NCBI RefSeq assembly: GCF_018069565.1
Contig: NZ_JAGPNL010000001.1
Span: 186,001 to 250,000 of the forward strand
DNA: 64,000 bases
Direction: 5' to 3'
Origin: Streptomyces tagetis
Lineage (GTDB): Bacteria; Actinomycetota; Actinomycetes; Streptomycetales; Streptomycetaceae
Positions 26,449 through 35,647 of the stretch are shown here, piece after piece (the stretch's first letter is position 1; each line of letters opens with the position of its first letter). A program made the position numbers and the translations under genes. The notes under the pieces are model-generated. The model searched no databases, was not told where the DNA came from, and saw only the letters and a program-made list of their open reading frames with translations.

Positions 26449-26733
26449 GTGATCGTGTATCCGCTGTGGCATGTCGGCCACCAGAACGAAGCCGGCGAGG
26501 ATGGCTCGACAGTGCACGTCGATGAGAGTGGTGTGTTCTGCGACGAGTTGGACGGCGACGACGTCAAGCTGCTCGGTGTCTACTCAACCCCTGAACGGGT
26601 TGAAGAGCGTGTACGTCAGGCTCGACTGCTACCAGGCTTCCGTGATGAACCGGACTGCTTCCGCTTCGACGCCTACGAACTCGACGAGGACGAGTGGACC
26701 GAGGGCTTCGTTCGCGTTCCGCCGGGTGAGTAG
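26449..26733 (+). CDS. Small acidic protein (DUF7336-like)
   Basis: A 94-residue acidic protein starting at GTG 26449 (VIVYPLWHVGH). It contains VKLLGVYSTPERVEERVRQA, then PGFRDEPDCFRFDAYELDED and EWTEGF, a pattern I recall from small Streptomyces proteins of a domain of unknown function in which a K-L-(I/L)-G-(V/I)-Y-S block is followed by a W-T-E-G-F ending. Function is unknown. A leftward remnant-like reading (DFAEALATDPESAHLIMFAG) lies just upstream at about 26270-26400, but has no intact gene. The region appears to be a junction of unrelated fragments. Confidence 0.6.
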   Translation: MIVYPLWHVGHQNEAGEDGSTVHVDESGVFCDELDGDDVKLLGVYSTPERVEERVRQARLLPGFRDEPDCFRFDAYELDEDEWTEGFVRVPPGE

Positions 26734-27396
26734 GCCCGTGGGCAGAGCCTCGGGGGGATGCGGCTCCGTGGTCAGGTAAGCCCCAGAGCGTCGAAATGGT
26801 TGGGTTTGTGTTTGTGAGTCCCAGGAGGGGTTTGGGATCGTCGTGCGTCGCGGGCGTTTGTCGCAGACCGGCGGCGATGTTGGTGCTTCCTGTGAAAGCG
26901 CGGGTGCCGTTCTGCCACAACGGGCCCGGCTCTGCGACGAGTTCAGCGACCACATCCGTCACGGGCCCGTGATCCTCCGGTCGCTGGTGATCGCTACACG
27001 AGACGCATTCCCCACCACACGACCGTGATCGGCCATCAGTGGCTCGACGCCTCATCGCCTACCATGCACCAGCTCGTTGGGCAGACCATCCGCTTCGGCG
27101 GTCGGCTCGGGAGGACGTCGGTCGCGGAGGGCAGCCACCGCGCGGCCCCGCCGTGTCTGGTCAACCAGGCCGTCAGCTCCTCCGCACCGTTTCTGTGAGC
27201 TTCGTGCGAGTTCCGGTGTGGGTCTCCGCCCCTCAGAACCCGGCGGAGGGCTCTGACCTGGGACTCTGCGGCGCCTCTGCGATGCCGTCTCCCATGCGGC
27301 GTACAGACTCCCGCGACTGGCTCCACACCGCCCCTCAAGGCTTGCCCCAGATGCGCCGGTCGGGGCGCGGAAGAGTGAAGCAAGAGGGACTGACTG
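26734..27396. other. Gene-poor stretch before the ABC operon
   Basis: No frame on either strand looks coding. The segment GGGCTCTGACCTGGG (27248-27262) matches the end of the dispersed repeat core, suggesting a partial fourth copy. The ABC operon promoter should lie in the last 150 bases, but I cannot point to a clear -35/-10. Confidence 0.4.
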
Positions 27397-28311
27397 ATGA
27401 TCGAAGTTCAGGGGCTGACCAAGCGCTACGGCGAGGTGCCGGCCGTCGACGACTTGACGTTCACCGTCCGTGCCGGGGAGATCACCGGCTTCCTGGGGCC
27501 GAACGGGGCGGGGAAGTCGAGCACCATGCGCATGATCCTCGGCCTGGACGCGCCCACCTCGGGCACCGCCACCGTCAACGGCCGGCCGATGAGGGCGCAT
27601 CCCGCGCCGCTGAGGGCCCTGGGCGCGCTCCTCGACGCCGGGGCGGTGCTGCCCAGCCGCAGCGCCTATCACCACTTGCTGGCGCTGGCAGCGAGCAATG
27701 GGCTTCCGCGTGGCCGCGTCGACGCGGTGCTGGAAGAGGTGGGGCTGGCGGCGGTGGCCCGCAGGGCGGCCGGTTCGTACTCGCTGGGGATGAAGCAGCG
27801 GCTCGGCATCGCCGCTGCCCTGCTGGGGGACCCACCCGTGCTGGTGCTGGACGAGCCGCTCAACGGGCTCGACCCGGAAGGCATCGTCTGGATGCGAGGG
27901 CTCATGCGGCGCATGGCCGGCGAGGGCAGGGCCGTGCTGATGTCCAGCCACCTGATGAGCGAGATCGAACTCACCGTCGACCACCTCGTCGTCATCGGGC
28001 GGGGGAGGCTGATCGCCGACACCAGCATGGCCGACTTCATCGCCGAGCATTCCGCACGCGAGGTCGTCGTACGCAGCCCGCACTCCGAGTCGTTCGGCCG
28101 ACGGCTGGCCGATGCCGGCGCCGCGGTGCGAGCCGACGGTGCGAACCGTCTGACCGTGGCCGGGCTCGGGGCGCCCGAGATCGGTGCCCTCGCGGCGCTC
28201 AACGGTGTGGAGCTGCACGAGCTGGCTCTGCGGCAGACCTCCCTCGAGGACGCCTTCATGGCTCTGACTCAGGACAGCGTCGAGTACTCCGCAGACAAGG
28301 AAGCCGCCTGA
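27397..28311 (+). CDS. ABC transporter ATP-binding protein
   Basis: A 304-residue nucleotide-binding subunit. Walker A is GPNGAGKSS (34-42), the signature is YSLGMKQRLGIAAAL, Walker B is VLVLDEPLNGLDPEG, and the switch histidine lies in MSSHLMSE. The C-terminal extension (about 220-304) fits the BcrA/lantibiotic-immunity class of exporters. It powers the membrane protein encoded next, whose ATG overlaps its TGA stop by one base (TGATG). The pair is followed by a two-component system, an arrangement typical of antimicrobial-peptide or cell-envelope stress detoxification modules. Substrate is unknown. Confidence 0.88.
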   Translation: MIEVQGLTKRYGEVPAVDDLTFTVRAGEITGFLGPNGAGKSSTMRMILGLDAPTSGTATVNGRPMRAHPAPLRALGALLDAGAVLPSRSAYHHLLALAASNGLPRGRVDAVLEEVGLAAVARRAAGSYSLGMKQRLGIAAALLGDPPVLVLDEPLNGLDPEGIVWMRGLMRRMAGEGRAVLMSSHLMSEIELTVDHLVVIGRGRLIADTSMADFIAEHSAREVVVRSPHSESFGRRLADAGAAVRADGANRLTVAGLGAPEIGALAALNGVELHELALRQTSLEDAFMALTQDSVEYSADKEAA

Positions 28312-29171
28312 TGACCACCACCGAAACCCGCACGCGCTCCCGTACGCCGCACATCGCTCACAAGGAGGCGGTCGCCGGGCAGCGCGAGGGCCGGGCGACG
28401 TTCCCCGATTCCCTGCACGCCGAGTACATCAAGATCCGTACCATGCGCTCGACCCTGTACGTCGTCCTCGGCACCATCGCCGTCGGGGCCGCGATCGCCA
28501 CCCTGGTGGGCTCCTCGGCCGGAGACGGATTCGCCACCATGACCACGGCGGAGAAGGCCACTTTCGACCCGCTGGCCCTGAGCCTGAGGGGCTACATGTT
28601 GGCCCAGGTCACCATCGCCCTCCTGGGCGGCATGAGCATCACGGCCGAGTACGGCAGCCGGACGGTCGTCAGCACCCTGACCGCGGTCCCGCACCGGAGC
28701 CGGGTCCTCGCCGCCAAAGCAGTGGTTCTCGCCGCGGTCGCCTTCCTGACGGGGCTGCTGTTCACCTTCGCCAGTTTCCTTGCCGGGCAGGCGGCGCTCA
28801 AGAGCGGGGGCACCCCCTCCCTGACGCTGTCGGACCCCTCGGCGTGGCGTGCCATCGTCGGCGGCGCCCTCTTCCTCACCCTGGCCGGACTGCTGGGCCT
28901 CGCCACGGGCACACTCATTCGTTCCACGACGGCCACGGTGACCACCCTGTTCGCCGCGTTCCTGATCGTTCCGGCGTTCGGCCCCGCTTTTCCCGGAGCA
29001 CTGTCGGACTGGACCAGCAGGTACTGGCCGTCCTCCGCCGGCGGCCAGATCATGACCGGCTACCAGGACCCGGCGCTGCTGCACCCCTGGCCCGGCCTCG
29101 CCGTGATGACGGGATGCGTCGCGCTCGTGCTGACGGCCGCGTTCCTCACCTTCCGCAAACGGGACGCGTAG
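28311..29171 (+). CDS. ABC transporter permease
   Basis: A 286-residue ABC-2-type permease. After a charged cytoplasmic N-terminus (to about residue 45), hydrophobic segments run at about 50-65, 100-120, 145-170, 185-210, 215-235 and a last at 265-283 (VMTGCVALVLTAAFLTF), giving six predicted membrane helices. The MSITAEYGSRTV loop is a motif often seen in this permease group. It forms the channel with the ATPase of the preceding gene, to which it is translationally coupled. The stop is followed after 33 bases by the response regulator, so sensor and transporter genes share an operon. Confidence 0.85.
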   Translation: MTTTETRTRSRTPHIAHKEAVAGQREGRATFPDSLHAEYIKIRTMRSTLYVVLGTIAVGAAIATLVGSSAGDGFATMTTAEKATFDPLALSLRGYMLAQVTIALLGGMSITAEYGSRTVVSTLTAVPHRSRVLAAKAVVLAAVAFLTGLLFTFASFLAGQAALKSGGTPSLTLSDPSAWRAIVGGALFLTLAGLLGLATGTLIRSTTATVTTLFAAFLIVPAFGPAFPGALSDWTSRYWPSSAGGQIMTGYQDPALLHPWPGLAVMTGCVALVLTAAFLTFRKRDA

Positions 29172-29204
29172 CAGGATGACACCAAGGATCGGGAGGGGAC
29201 GGCC

Positions 29205-29906
29205 ATGACAGAACACCTGCTGGTGGTGGAGGACGACGCCACGCTGCGCGAGCTTCTCTCCGCGAGCCTGCGTCTGGCCGGCTTCGCCGTCACACCGGTC
29301 ACCACCGGAGCCGAGGCGCTGGCCGCCGTCCAGCAGGTGCGACCCGGTCTGATCGTGCTCGACGTCATGCTGCCGGACTTCGACGGTTTCGAGGTCGCAC
29401 GGCGGCTGCGGCGGGACCTGCCGGCATCACCGGCCGGCCCGCCGCCCGTCCTCTTCCTCACGGCACGTGATGCGGCCGAGGACCGGATCAGCGGCCTGAC
29501 CGTCGGCGGTGACGACTACGTGACCAAGCCGTTCAACCTGGAAGAACTGATTCTCCGCATCCACGCCATCCTGCGCCGCGTCAGCGGCCAACAGCCGGAC
29601 GGCCGCCTGGTGGTCGGCGACCTCTCACTGGACCCGGTCAGCCGCCAGGTGACCCGCGCAGGCCACACCGTCCAGTTGTCCCCCACCGAATTCAGCCTGC
29701 TACGGGTGCTGATGGAACACGCGGGCCAGGTGCTGTCGAAGGGACAACTCCTGGATCTCGTATGGCAGTACGACTTCGGTGGGGACGACAGCATCGTCGC
29801 CTCGTACGTCAGCTACCTGCGCCGCAAGATGGACACCAGGGAGCCCAAGCTGATCCACACCGTGCGGGGCACCGGCTACATGCTGCGCAGGCCGCACCGT
29901 GAGTAG
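29205..29906 (+). CDS. OmpR/PhoB-family response regulator
   Basis: A 233-residue regulator. The receiver domain has acidic pocket ED10D11, phosphoacceptor D53 in LDVMLP, T86 in LFLTARD and K108 in VTKPF. The C-terminal winged helix covers about 135-230 and ends with the family hallmark VRGTGYMLR. ATG 29205 follows GGGAGGGGACGGCC. It overlaps the histidine kinase by 8 bases. It most likely activates the preceding ABC exporter genes in response to the compound exported, as in BceRS-like modules. Confidence 0.92.
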   Translation: MTEHLLVVEDDATLRELLSASLRLAGFAVTPVTTGAEALAAVQQVRPGLIVLDVMLPDFDGFEVARRLRRDLPASPAGPPPVLFLTARDAAEDRISGLTVGGDDYVTKPFNLEELILRIHAILRRVSGQQPDGRLVVGDLSLDPVSRQVTRAGHTVQLSPTEFSLLRVLMEHAGQVLSKGQLLDLVWQYDFGGDDSIVASYVSYLRRKMDTREPKLIHTVRGTGYMLRRPHRE

Positions 29907-31374
29907 GGGCACACCGCGCGGCAGAGCGCTCTCCCTGCGTGCTCGCGTGCTGGCGCTCACCCTGGTGCTGGTGGTCGCCGCGCTGCTGGGCAGCACGGGC
30001 CTGGTCGTCGACCAGTTGAGGCGCACGCTCGTCCAGCAGTTGGACGAGCGGGTCCACAGCGCCGCCGTCGTGGCGCAACGCCTGCTCGGTCTCGAGGAGC
30101 TGATCGGCGAGGGCCGTTTCCCGGCACGTGACACCGTGGAGCAGGAGGGACTGCGAGACCTCTACGCGGCCCGGCTCGGCGCCGACGGCCAGGTCGAGAG
30201 TCTCATCCGGCCTGCCGCCGGGGCGCCTCCCGCACTGCCCCGCCTCGACAGCGCGGCGGTCGGCCACCGCGGCGGCGAACCCTTCACCGTCGACTCCCTC
30301 CACGGCAGCGAGCAGTGGCGGGTCGTCGCCCTGCCGAGCGGGGCGGGCAGTGTGGTCACGGCCGGTTCGCTCGGCGAGGTCGATGGTGCCATGCGCCGGC
30401 TCACCGGCCGGGTGCTCCTGATCGACGGGGCCGTACTGGGACTGGTGGGCGTCGCCGGCTGGTTCGCCGTGCGCGCCGGCCTCAGACCGCTGCGCCGCGT
30501 CGAGACGACCGCGGCCGCGATCGTCGCGGGGGATCTGTCCAGCCGCGTGCCGGCCCTGGCAGCACCCCGCACCGAACTGGGGAGCCTGTCCGCCTCGCTC
30601 AACACCATGCTCGATCGCATCGAGGCCGGGGACAACGCACGTGCCGAGGTCGAACAGAGCATGCGCCGCTTCATCGCCGACGTCAGCCACGAACTGCGTA
30701 CCCCCCTGGCCGGCATCAAGGGCTTCACCGAGCTCTACCGGATGGGCGGCATGCCTGGGACATCCGATGTGGACGCCGCGATGAGCCGCATCGAACGCGA
30801 GTCCGCGAGACTCGTCGACCTGGTGGAAGAGCTGTTGCTCCTCGCCCGCCTCGACGAGCGCGGCGCCTCGGCGGCACAAACACTCCAACGCACCCCCATG
30901 GACCTGCGTACCCTGGCCGCCGACGCGCTGCGTGACCTGACGGCCCTCGACCCCGCCCGGCATGTCACCCTGACCGGCCCCGGCGGCGGCCCTCCGGGCG
31001 GCGCCCCCGTCGTGGGGGACGAGGCGAGGCTTCGGCAGGTCATGTCCAACCTGGTCGGCAACGTCATAGCCCACACCCCGGTCGGCACCGCGGTACGCAT
31101 CGGCGTCGGCACCAGCCGGGGACAGGCGATCCTCGAACTGAGCGACCAGGGGCCCGGGATGACGGCCGAGCAAGCCGCCCGCGCGTTCGACCGCTTCTAC
31201 CGCGCCGACACCGGCCGCCGCCGGACGCGAAGCGGTGGCGCCGGCTTGGGCCTGTCCATCAGCCACTCCCTCGTCACCATCCATGGCGGCCGGGTGGAAG
31301 TGGATACCGCACCCGGGCAGGGCGCCACCTTCCGCATCGTGCTCCCCCTGTACACCGAGAACCCTGGCGCCTGA
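29899..31374 (+). CDS. Sensor histidine kinase
   Basis: A 491-residue membrane kinase. Two membrane segments (about 18-38 and 172-192) enclose an extracytoplasmic sensor of about 130 residues, so the signal is probably sensed outside. HAMP follows, then H-box FIADVSHELRTPLAGIKGF with H264. ATP-binding motifs are N-box VMSNLVGNVIAHTP, G1 DQGPGM, F-box FDRFYRAD and G2 GGAGLGLSIS. The start is GTG 29899, overlapping the regulator's stop. It phosphorylates the adjacent regulator. No terminator is evident before the convergent exporter gene 86 bases downstream. Confidence 0.92.
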   Translation: MSRGTPRGRALSLRARVLALTLVLVVAALLGSTGLVVDQLRRTLVQQLDERVHSAAVVAQRLLGLEELIGEGRFPARDTVEQEGLRDLYAARLGADGQVESLIRPAAGAPPALPRLDSAAVGHRGGEPFTVDSLHGSEQWRVVALPSGAGSVVTAGSLGEVDGAMRRLTGRVLLIDGAVLGLVGVAGWFAVRAGLRPLRRVETTAAAIVAGDLSSRVPALAAPRTELGSLSASLNTMLDRIEAGDNARAEVEQSMRRFIADVSHELRTPLAGIKGFTELYRMGGMPGTSDVDAAMSRIERESARLVDLVEELLLLARLDERGASAAQTLQRTPMDLRTLAADALRDLTALDPARHVTLTGPGGGPPGGAPVVGDEARLRQVMSNLVGNVIAHTPVGTAVRIGVGTSRGQAILELSDQGPGMTAEQAARAFDRFYRADTGRRRTRSGGAGLGLSISHSLVTIHGGRVEVDTAPGQGATFRIVLPLYTENPGA

Positions 31375-31460
31375 AGACGCGCACGTCGGCCTTTTGAGCG
31401 GCGAGGCGGCCGGGGCGAGTGCCGGTGGGCCGGCTGCCAGTGGCCGGGCGTCGGCGGGTG

Positions 31461-32891
31461 TCAGTGGCCTGCGTCGGCGGCCTCCCCGGGCTCGGACGCG
31501 TCGGCGCGGCGGCGGGCCTGGCGTTCGGTGTGGGCGAGTACGAGGGTCGGGACGGCGGCGGCGATCGTGATCGCGAGCACCCAGAGGAACGTGGTCCCGA
31601 ATCCGCCGGCCTGTCCGGCGGGCGTGGGGTGGTGGCGGAGTTGGTCGCTGAGGATGACGGTGAGCACGGCGGTGCCGATCGCGCCGCCGACGCGTTGGAG
31701 GACGTTGAGTTGCGGGGTGGCGTCGGGGATCTTGTCCGGCGGCAGGGCACGGTACGCGGCCGTCATCGCCGGGATGATCGACAGGCCGAACCCGACGCCC
31801 CGGACGACCATGACGAGGCACAGCAGGGTGTAGGGGGTGGCGGCCGTCAGGAACACGAACGGGATGGTCGAGGCCGCCAGGACGGCGGCGCCCGTGAAGG
31901 CGGTGACCCCGGAGCCGTGGCGGTCGGTGAGCGGCGCGGCGAGCAGGGCTCCGAGCCCGGTGGGTGCGAGCAGGAGCCCGGCGACGATCACGCCCTCGCC
32001 CCGGACGGTCTGGAAGTACAGAGGCATGAGGATCATCCCGCCGTAATTCGCGGCGCCGAGCGCGAACGTGGCGACCGACGCGGCGGTGAACGTCCGGCCG
32101 GAGTACAGCCTGAGGTCGAGCAGCGGCTGCTCCGTCCGGAGGGCGTGCACGACGAAGCCGGCCAGGGCGGCCGGTCCCACCAGCAGCGCCAGGACGGCGG
32201 CCGTGTCGAGCCCGGCCGTGGTGCCCAGCTCTGCCAGGCCGTAGGTGACGCCCACGATCCCGGCGGAGGCCAGGAGCAGGCCGGTCACATCCAGCCGTCC
32301 CGCGTCGCCTCCCCCTTCCCGGGGCAGGAGCCGCAGGGCGAGCACGATACCCACGATGCCGAAGGGGACGTTGAGCCAGAAGATCGCCCGCCAGTCGATG
32401 CCTTGGACGAGCAGACCGCCGAGGGCCGGCCCGAGCGTCGGGGCGAGGATGATCGGTACCGCGATCAGGCCCATCACCCGCCCCATCTGCGCCTTGGAGG
32501 AGTGCGCGGTCCAGATCATCGTGCCGACCGGCATGATCGCCCCGCCGCCGACACCCTGCACCGCCCGGGAGGCGATCAGCATCCCCACGCTCTGGGAGCA
32601 CGCGCACAGCACGGACCCGACGGTGAAGACCGCCAGCGCGGCGACGTACAGCCGGGCGGCGCCGAACCGGCGGGCCGCCCAGCCGGTCACGGGGATGACC
32701 GCCGCGAGCGCGAGCAGGTACGCGGTCACCACCCACTGCACCGTCCCCAGTCCGGCGCGCAGGTCGACCGAGAGGGTGTGCACGGCGACGTTGACGACCG
32801 TCGCGTCCAAGAACGACAGCGACGCACCGATCATCACCACCCCCACCGACCGGCGCAGAACAGGCGAGAACGGCTCGGCGGAGACGGTCAT
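31461..32891 (-). CDS. DHA2-family (EmrB/QacA-type) multidrug exporter
   Basis: A 476-residue MFS transporter with about 14 predicted membrane helices. The family signature lies in helix 1, SLSFLDATVVNVAVHTL, and the motif C region in GLIAVPIILAPTLGPALGGL. It exchanges protons for amphipathic drugs or secondary metabolites. ATG 32891 overlaps, as ATGA, the stop of a 35-codon ABC-ATPase remnant reading, which suggests its translation is coupled to that small frame. An AraC-type gene is divergent upstream and probably regulates it. It converges on the histidine kinase gene. Confidence 0.9.
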   Translation of the reverse strand: MTVSAEPFSPVLRRSVGVVMIGASLSFLDATVVNVAVHTLSVDLRAGLGTVQWVVTAYLLALAAVIPVTGWAARRFGAARLYVAALAVFTVGSVLCACSQSVGMLIASRAVQGVGGGAIMPVGTMIWTAHSSKAQMGRVMGLIAVPIILAPTLGPALGGLLVQGIDWRAIFWLNVPFGIVGIVLALRLLPREGGGDAGRLDVTGLLLASAGIVGVTYGLAELGTTAGLDTAAVLALLVGPAALAGFVVHALRTEQPLLDLRLYSGRTFTAASVATFALGAANYGGMILMPLYFQTVRGEGVIVAGLLLAPTGLGALLAAPLTDRHGSGVTAFTGAAVLAASTIPFVFLTAATPYTLLCLVMVVRGVGFGLSIIPAMTAAYRALPPDKIPDATPQLNVLQRVGGAIGTAVLTVILSDQLRHHPTPAGQAGGFGTTFLWVLAITIAAAVPTLVLAHTERQARRRADASEPGEAADAGH

Positions 32892-32995
32892 GCCCGAACC
32901 GTCCTCGCCTCGCGCACCACATCGCGCCGAGCCACCGCTTCGGTCGGTCCGTAGCGCTTCACCGGGCCCTCGGCCTCGATCACCACGTCGTTCAT
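32888..32995 (-). pseudogene. 35-codon ABC-ATPase remnant upstream of the exporter
   Basis: From ATG 32995 the frame reads MNDVVIEAEGPVKRYGPTEA and stops after 35 codons. This is the typical N-terminus of a DrrA-type antibiotic-resistance ATPase (I-E-A-E-G-x-V-K-R-Y/F-G), but everything from before Walker A onward is gone. GAGGAG lies about 9 bases upstream of the ATG, and its stop overlaps the exporter start (ATGA). So a Shine-Dalgarno and start region from an ABC gene now appear to drive translation of an unrelated MFS exporter. Confidence 0.65.
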
Positions 32996-33041
32996 CAGCC
33001 GCACTCCTCAGGTCGGTGATGCCCAAGCTAGGCTGGCTGCT

Positions 33042-33914
33042 GTGCGCACAGAGGCCAACCGATACCCCGGACCGGCCAACCTGGAGGGGCGGACCGCGAG
33101 CGGTTCGCCGGACACGCCCCGGCCGACCGGCACCACGGACTCGGCACGCGCGGGAGCGACTTCGACGACGGCGGGGCCGGCCGCCTCGCCCATCCTCTGC
33201 ATCGACCGCGACACCGCCCGGGACCACGAACTGCTGCACCTGCACGCGCACCCCGAACCGATGCTCACGTGGAGCTCGACCGCGACGCTGATGGGTACCG
33301 TCGCCCGCCGCGACTGGCTGATCCCGCCCGGCTACGGGTTCTGGGTGCCCGGCGGCATCGAGCACTCCGGCGCCGTACTGCACCCGGGCCACATGGTGAC
33401 CATCACCTTCGCCGCCGACGGCTGTCCCCTCACCTGGACCGAGCCCACCTGCTTCACCGTCGGGCCGCTGCTGCGCGAAATCATCACCCACCTGCACCGC
33501 ATCGCTCCCGACGACCACAGCCGTCCGGCCGCCGAGGCGCTCATGTTCGAGCTGCTCACCCCGCTGCCCGCGCACCACATCCACGTCACGCTGCCCGTCG
33601 ACCCGAGGGCCCGCACGATCGCCGAACAACTCATCGCCCACCCGGACGACCAGCGCGAACTCACCGCCTGGGCCGATCACGTCCATGCCGGCACCCGCAC
33701 CCTGTCCCGCCTGTTCCGCGCCGAGACCGGCCTCAACTTCGCCGCCTGGCGCACCCAGGTCCGCATCCGCGCCGCCATCCCGATGCTGGCCGACGGCACC
33801 TCGGTCAACGCCACCGCCCGAGCGGTCGGCTACCGCAAACCCAGCGCGTTCATCGCCGCGTTCCGCCGGGTCACCGGCCAGACCCCCGGCACGTACCTGC
33901 CCCAACTGCGGTAG
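33042..33914 (+). CDS. AraC-family transcriptional regulator (cupin sensor)
   Basis: A 290-residue regulator. The N-terminal about 50 residues are Thr/Ala/Pro-rich and may be unstructured or over-extended. A cupin-like sensor follows (HAHPEPMLTWSSTATLMGTV, PPGYGFWVPGGIEHS), and the C-terminus has two HTH units ending ARAVGYRKPSAFIAAFRRVT, then GQTPGTYLP, the family signature. GTG 33042 is the longest start; internal starts nearer the cupin are possible. Only 46 bases separate it from the leftward ABC remnant/exporter operon, so it very probably controls that exporter. The 315 bases after its stop hold no gene. Confidence 0.88.
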   Translation: MRTEANRYPGPANLEGRTASGSPDTPRPTGTTDSARAGATSTTAGPAASPILCIDRDTARDHELLHLHAHPEPMLTWSSTATLMGTVARRDWLIPPGYGFWVPGGIEHSGAVLHPGHMVTITFAADGCPLTWTEPTCFTVGPLLREIITHLHRIAPDDHSRPAAEALMFELLTPLPAHHIHVTLPVDPRARTIAEQLIAHPDDQRELTAWADHVHAGTRTLSRLFRAETGLNFAAWRTQVRIRAAIPMLADGTSVNATARAVGYRKPSAFIAAFRRVTGQTPGTYLPQLR

Positions 33915-34229
33915 CCAGGGGGCTCGTGACGTCTGCTCGGGAAGTGGTGCGGCTGGACGCCGTCCGGCCTCGCGAGAGGCCCCCAGTCCACCGATCCAGA
34001 AGGTGCCCCCTCTCAGCGGGCGAGCCATGTGCCCGACTCGGGGTGCGGAGACGGTCCGGATCGGGGGTTCCGGTCGGTCGGCTGGTACTGAGGAAGCCCC
34101 CCAGCGGCTGTCGGGTCGAACGGTTGTGATGGAGTGGAGTAGCTCCAGCTTCGGTGGCGAGTGGCCGGCGACGGGAGTGAGCCGACGGGGACTGCCAGGC
34201 ATCGGTCGCCCTATAGTGAGCGGCCAGTT

Positions 34230-34995
34230 GTGCCTGACCGGCGAGCGAGAGCACAGGAACTGGTCGAGCGGCTCGTCGCCGAGGGGCGCGTCCGGATCGC
34301 TGATCCGGACGACGAGGTTGCCGAGTGGCGGCGCGTCGTCAATTACGCGAAGTGCCACGGTCTGAAGCCGGCAGGCAAACGCATCGAAAGGGTTCCCTAC
34401 GGCGGGCCGGGGCTGGGGCTTTTCCTTGCGGAAGGCTCTCATCCCAACGCGCGGAACCAACGGCCGAAGGCGGCTGAAGAGCTGACTCCGGTTCTCGCCC
34501 GGCTGGGCCATCTGCATCCGGTGGTGGCTGCGCTCAAGGATGACGAGAGGCGCTTGGTGATGCCGTCTGCACTGCGCCGCAGGTCGCTTCTGCCGCTCCA
34601 GGACCTGACGGTTGAGGCAGTCAGGCGGGGGCATGAAGTGCGGAAGGCGGGCTCTTCTTTCTACCCCCGCGAGGGTGGTGTCGACGTCGCGGTCGATGGC
34701 TTCGCGTGCACCGTCTCCGTCAGGCAGGAGTTCCCGTCGTCGACGAATCCGGAGCGCTCCGCTCGTCTCGTCGTGGAGCTTGCGCACGGTCTGACCGACA
34801 GGCCCGGTCGCTGATGGGATCGGAGGAGCCGGACACTTGAGGAAGCCCTGGGCGTGATCCTTGAGGAGATCGAGGCGCGAGCTGCCGAGGACACTCGGCA
34901 CCGGCAGGATGAACAGCGTATGCCCCGCACAAGTAAACCAACGTCGGGCGAGCTTGAACCGCACTTTAGGGGATGGAGCCGCCCACAGACCGGAA
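34230..34995 (+). pseudogene. Streptomyces multicopy hypothetical gene, interrupted
   Basis: From GTG 34230 the frame reads VPDRRARAQELVERLVAEG and continues through HPVVAALKDDERRLVMPSAL to LTDRPGR, where a TGA at 34812-34814 interrupts it. The same frame resumes with WDRRSRTLEEALGVILEEIE and then jumps to SGELEPHFRGWS. From memory, intact relatives in Streptomyces are about 350-400 residues with a Glu/Arg-rich helical section before a GWSPYGP-like end; here that section is mostly deleted. So there is one nonsense mutation and one in-frame deletion. A possible -10 (TATAGT, 34213-34218) precedes the start. Function of the family is unknown. Confidence 0.65.
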
Positions 34996-35077
34996 CGGCG
35001 TGGTTGAGGGTGATGTCTGCCTGTTCGGCTGCGCTCACGGGCGGTGCGGTGGTCGCCGAGGCCGGAAGGAGTGAAAA

Positions 35078-35328
35078 GGCACCTGACCTGCAGGTATGTC
35101 ACGTCTCTCGTTTCGTGACCCGTTTCGATGACGCACCGTTTGGAGTGAGTGGCGAACCTGGAGACGGCCGCGAAGAGTCTCCTGACCTGCGCTTTTACGT
35201 CGTGTGGCGATCCTCTTCGACGTGTTCGCGGATCACCACTACGCAGGACCCGGAAGCGCCCGCGGTTTTTCCGAAGGCGCCGAGGACCTGCGGTTCCGTA
35301 TGGGTCGGACCCTGACGCTCGAATGACG
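35078..35328. repeat. Dispersed repeat family, copy C
   Basis: A more diverged copy: CACCTGACCTGCAGG, then CGATGACGCACCGTTTGGAG, GAGTGGCGAACCTGGAGACG, CTCCTGACCTGCGCTTTT, and finally TGACGCTCGAATGACGC at about 35313. The order of elements is as in copies A and B. It directly follows the interrupted hypothetical gene. The surrounding stretch 34996-35647 otherwise shows no gene. Confidence 0.6.
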
Positions 35329-35647
35329 CCGCTCTTCATGCGGCTCCAGGAGCGGGAACCGGCGCGAGGCCCGCGTTCGACCCACGTGGCGGCGCGGTCC
35401 TCGCTGTTCGTCCAGCATGCCGTGTTGTGGGACACACCGGAGTGAGCCCCCGCGTCCGGTGCACCCGCCTCCGTTCACGGTGGCGCGTCGATGTCGGTGC
35501 AGATCAGATCCCGTGGAACCTTGAGATCCAGCTTGTCGGAGCCTTGTGCGGATCCGGTTGGGATTCGTGAGAACCACCGCTCCCTTCGCGCGCGTCGTGA
35601 TCTACGGTGCCATCAATCATCCATGACGCCATGACGAGGGAGGGTTC

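Noticed and set aside
32892..35435. Very long leftward frame beyond the MFS exporter start
   Set aside because: It runs antisense through the AraC gene, a pseudogene and a repeat; this is an accident of high GC content, not a fusion protein.
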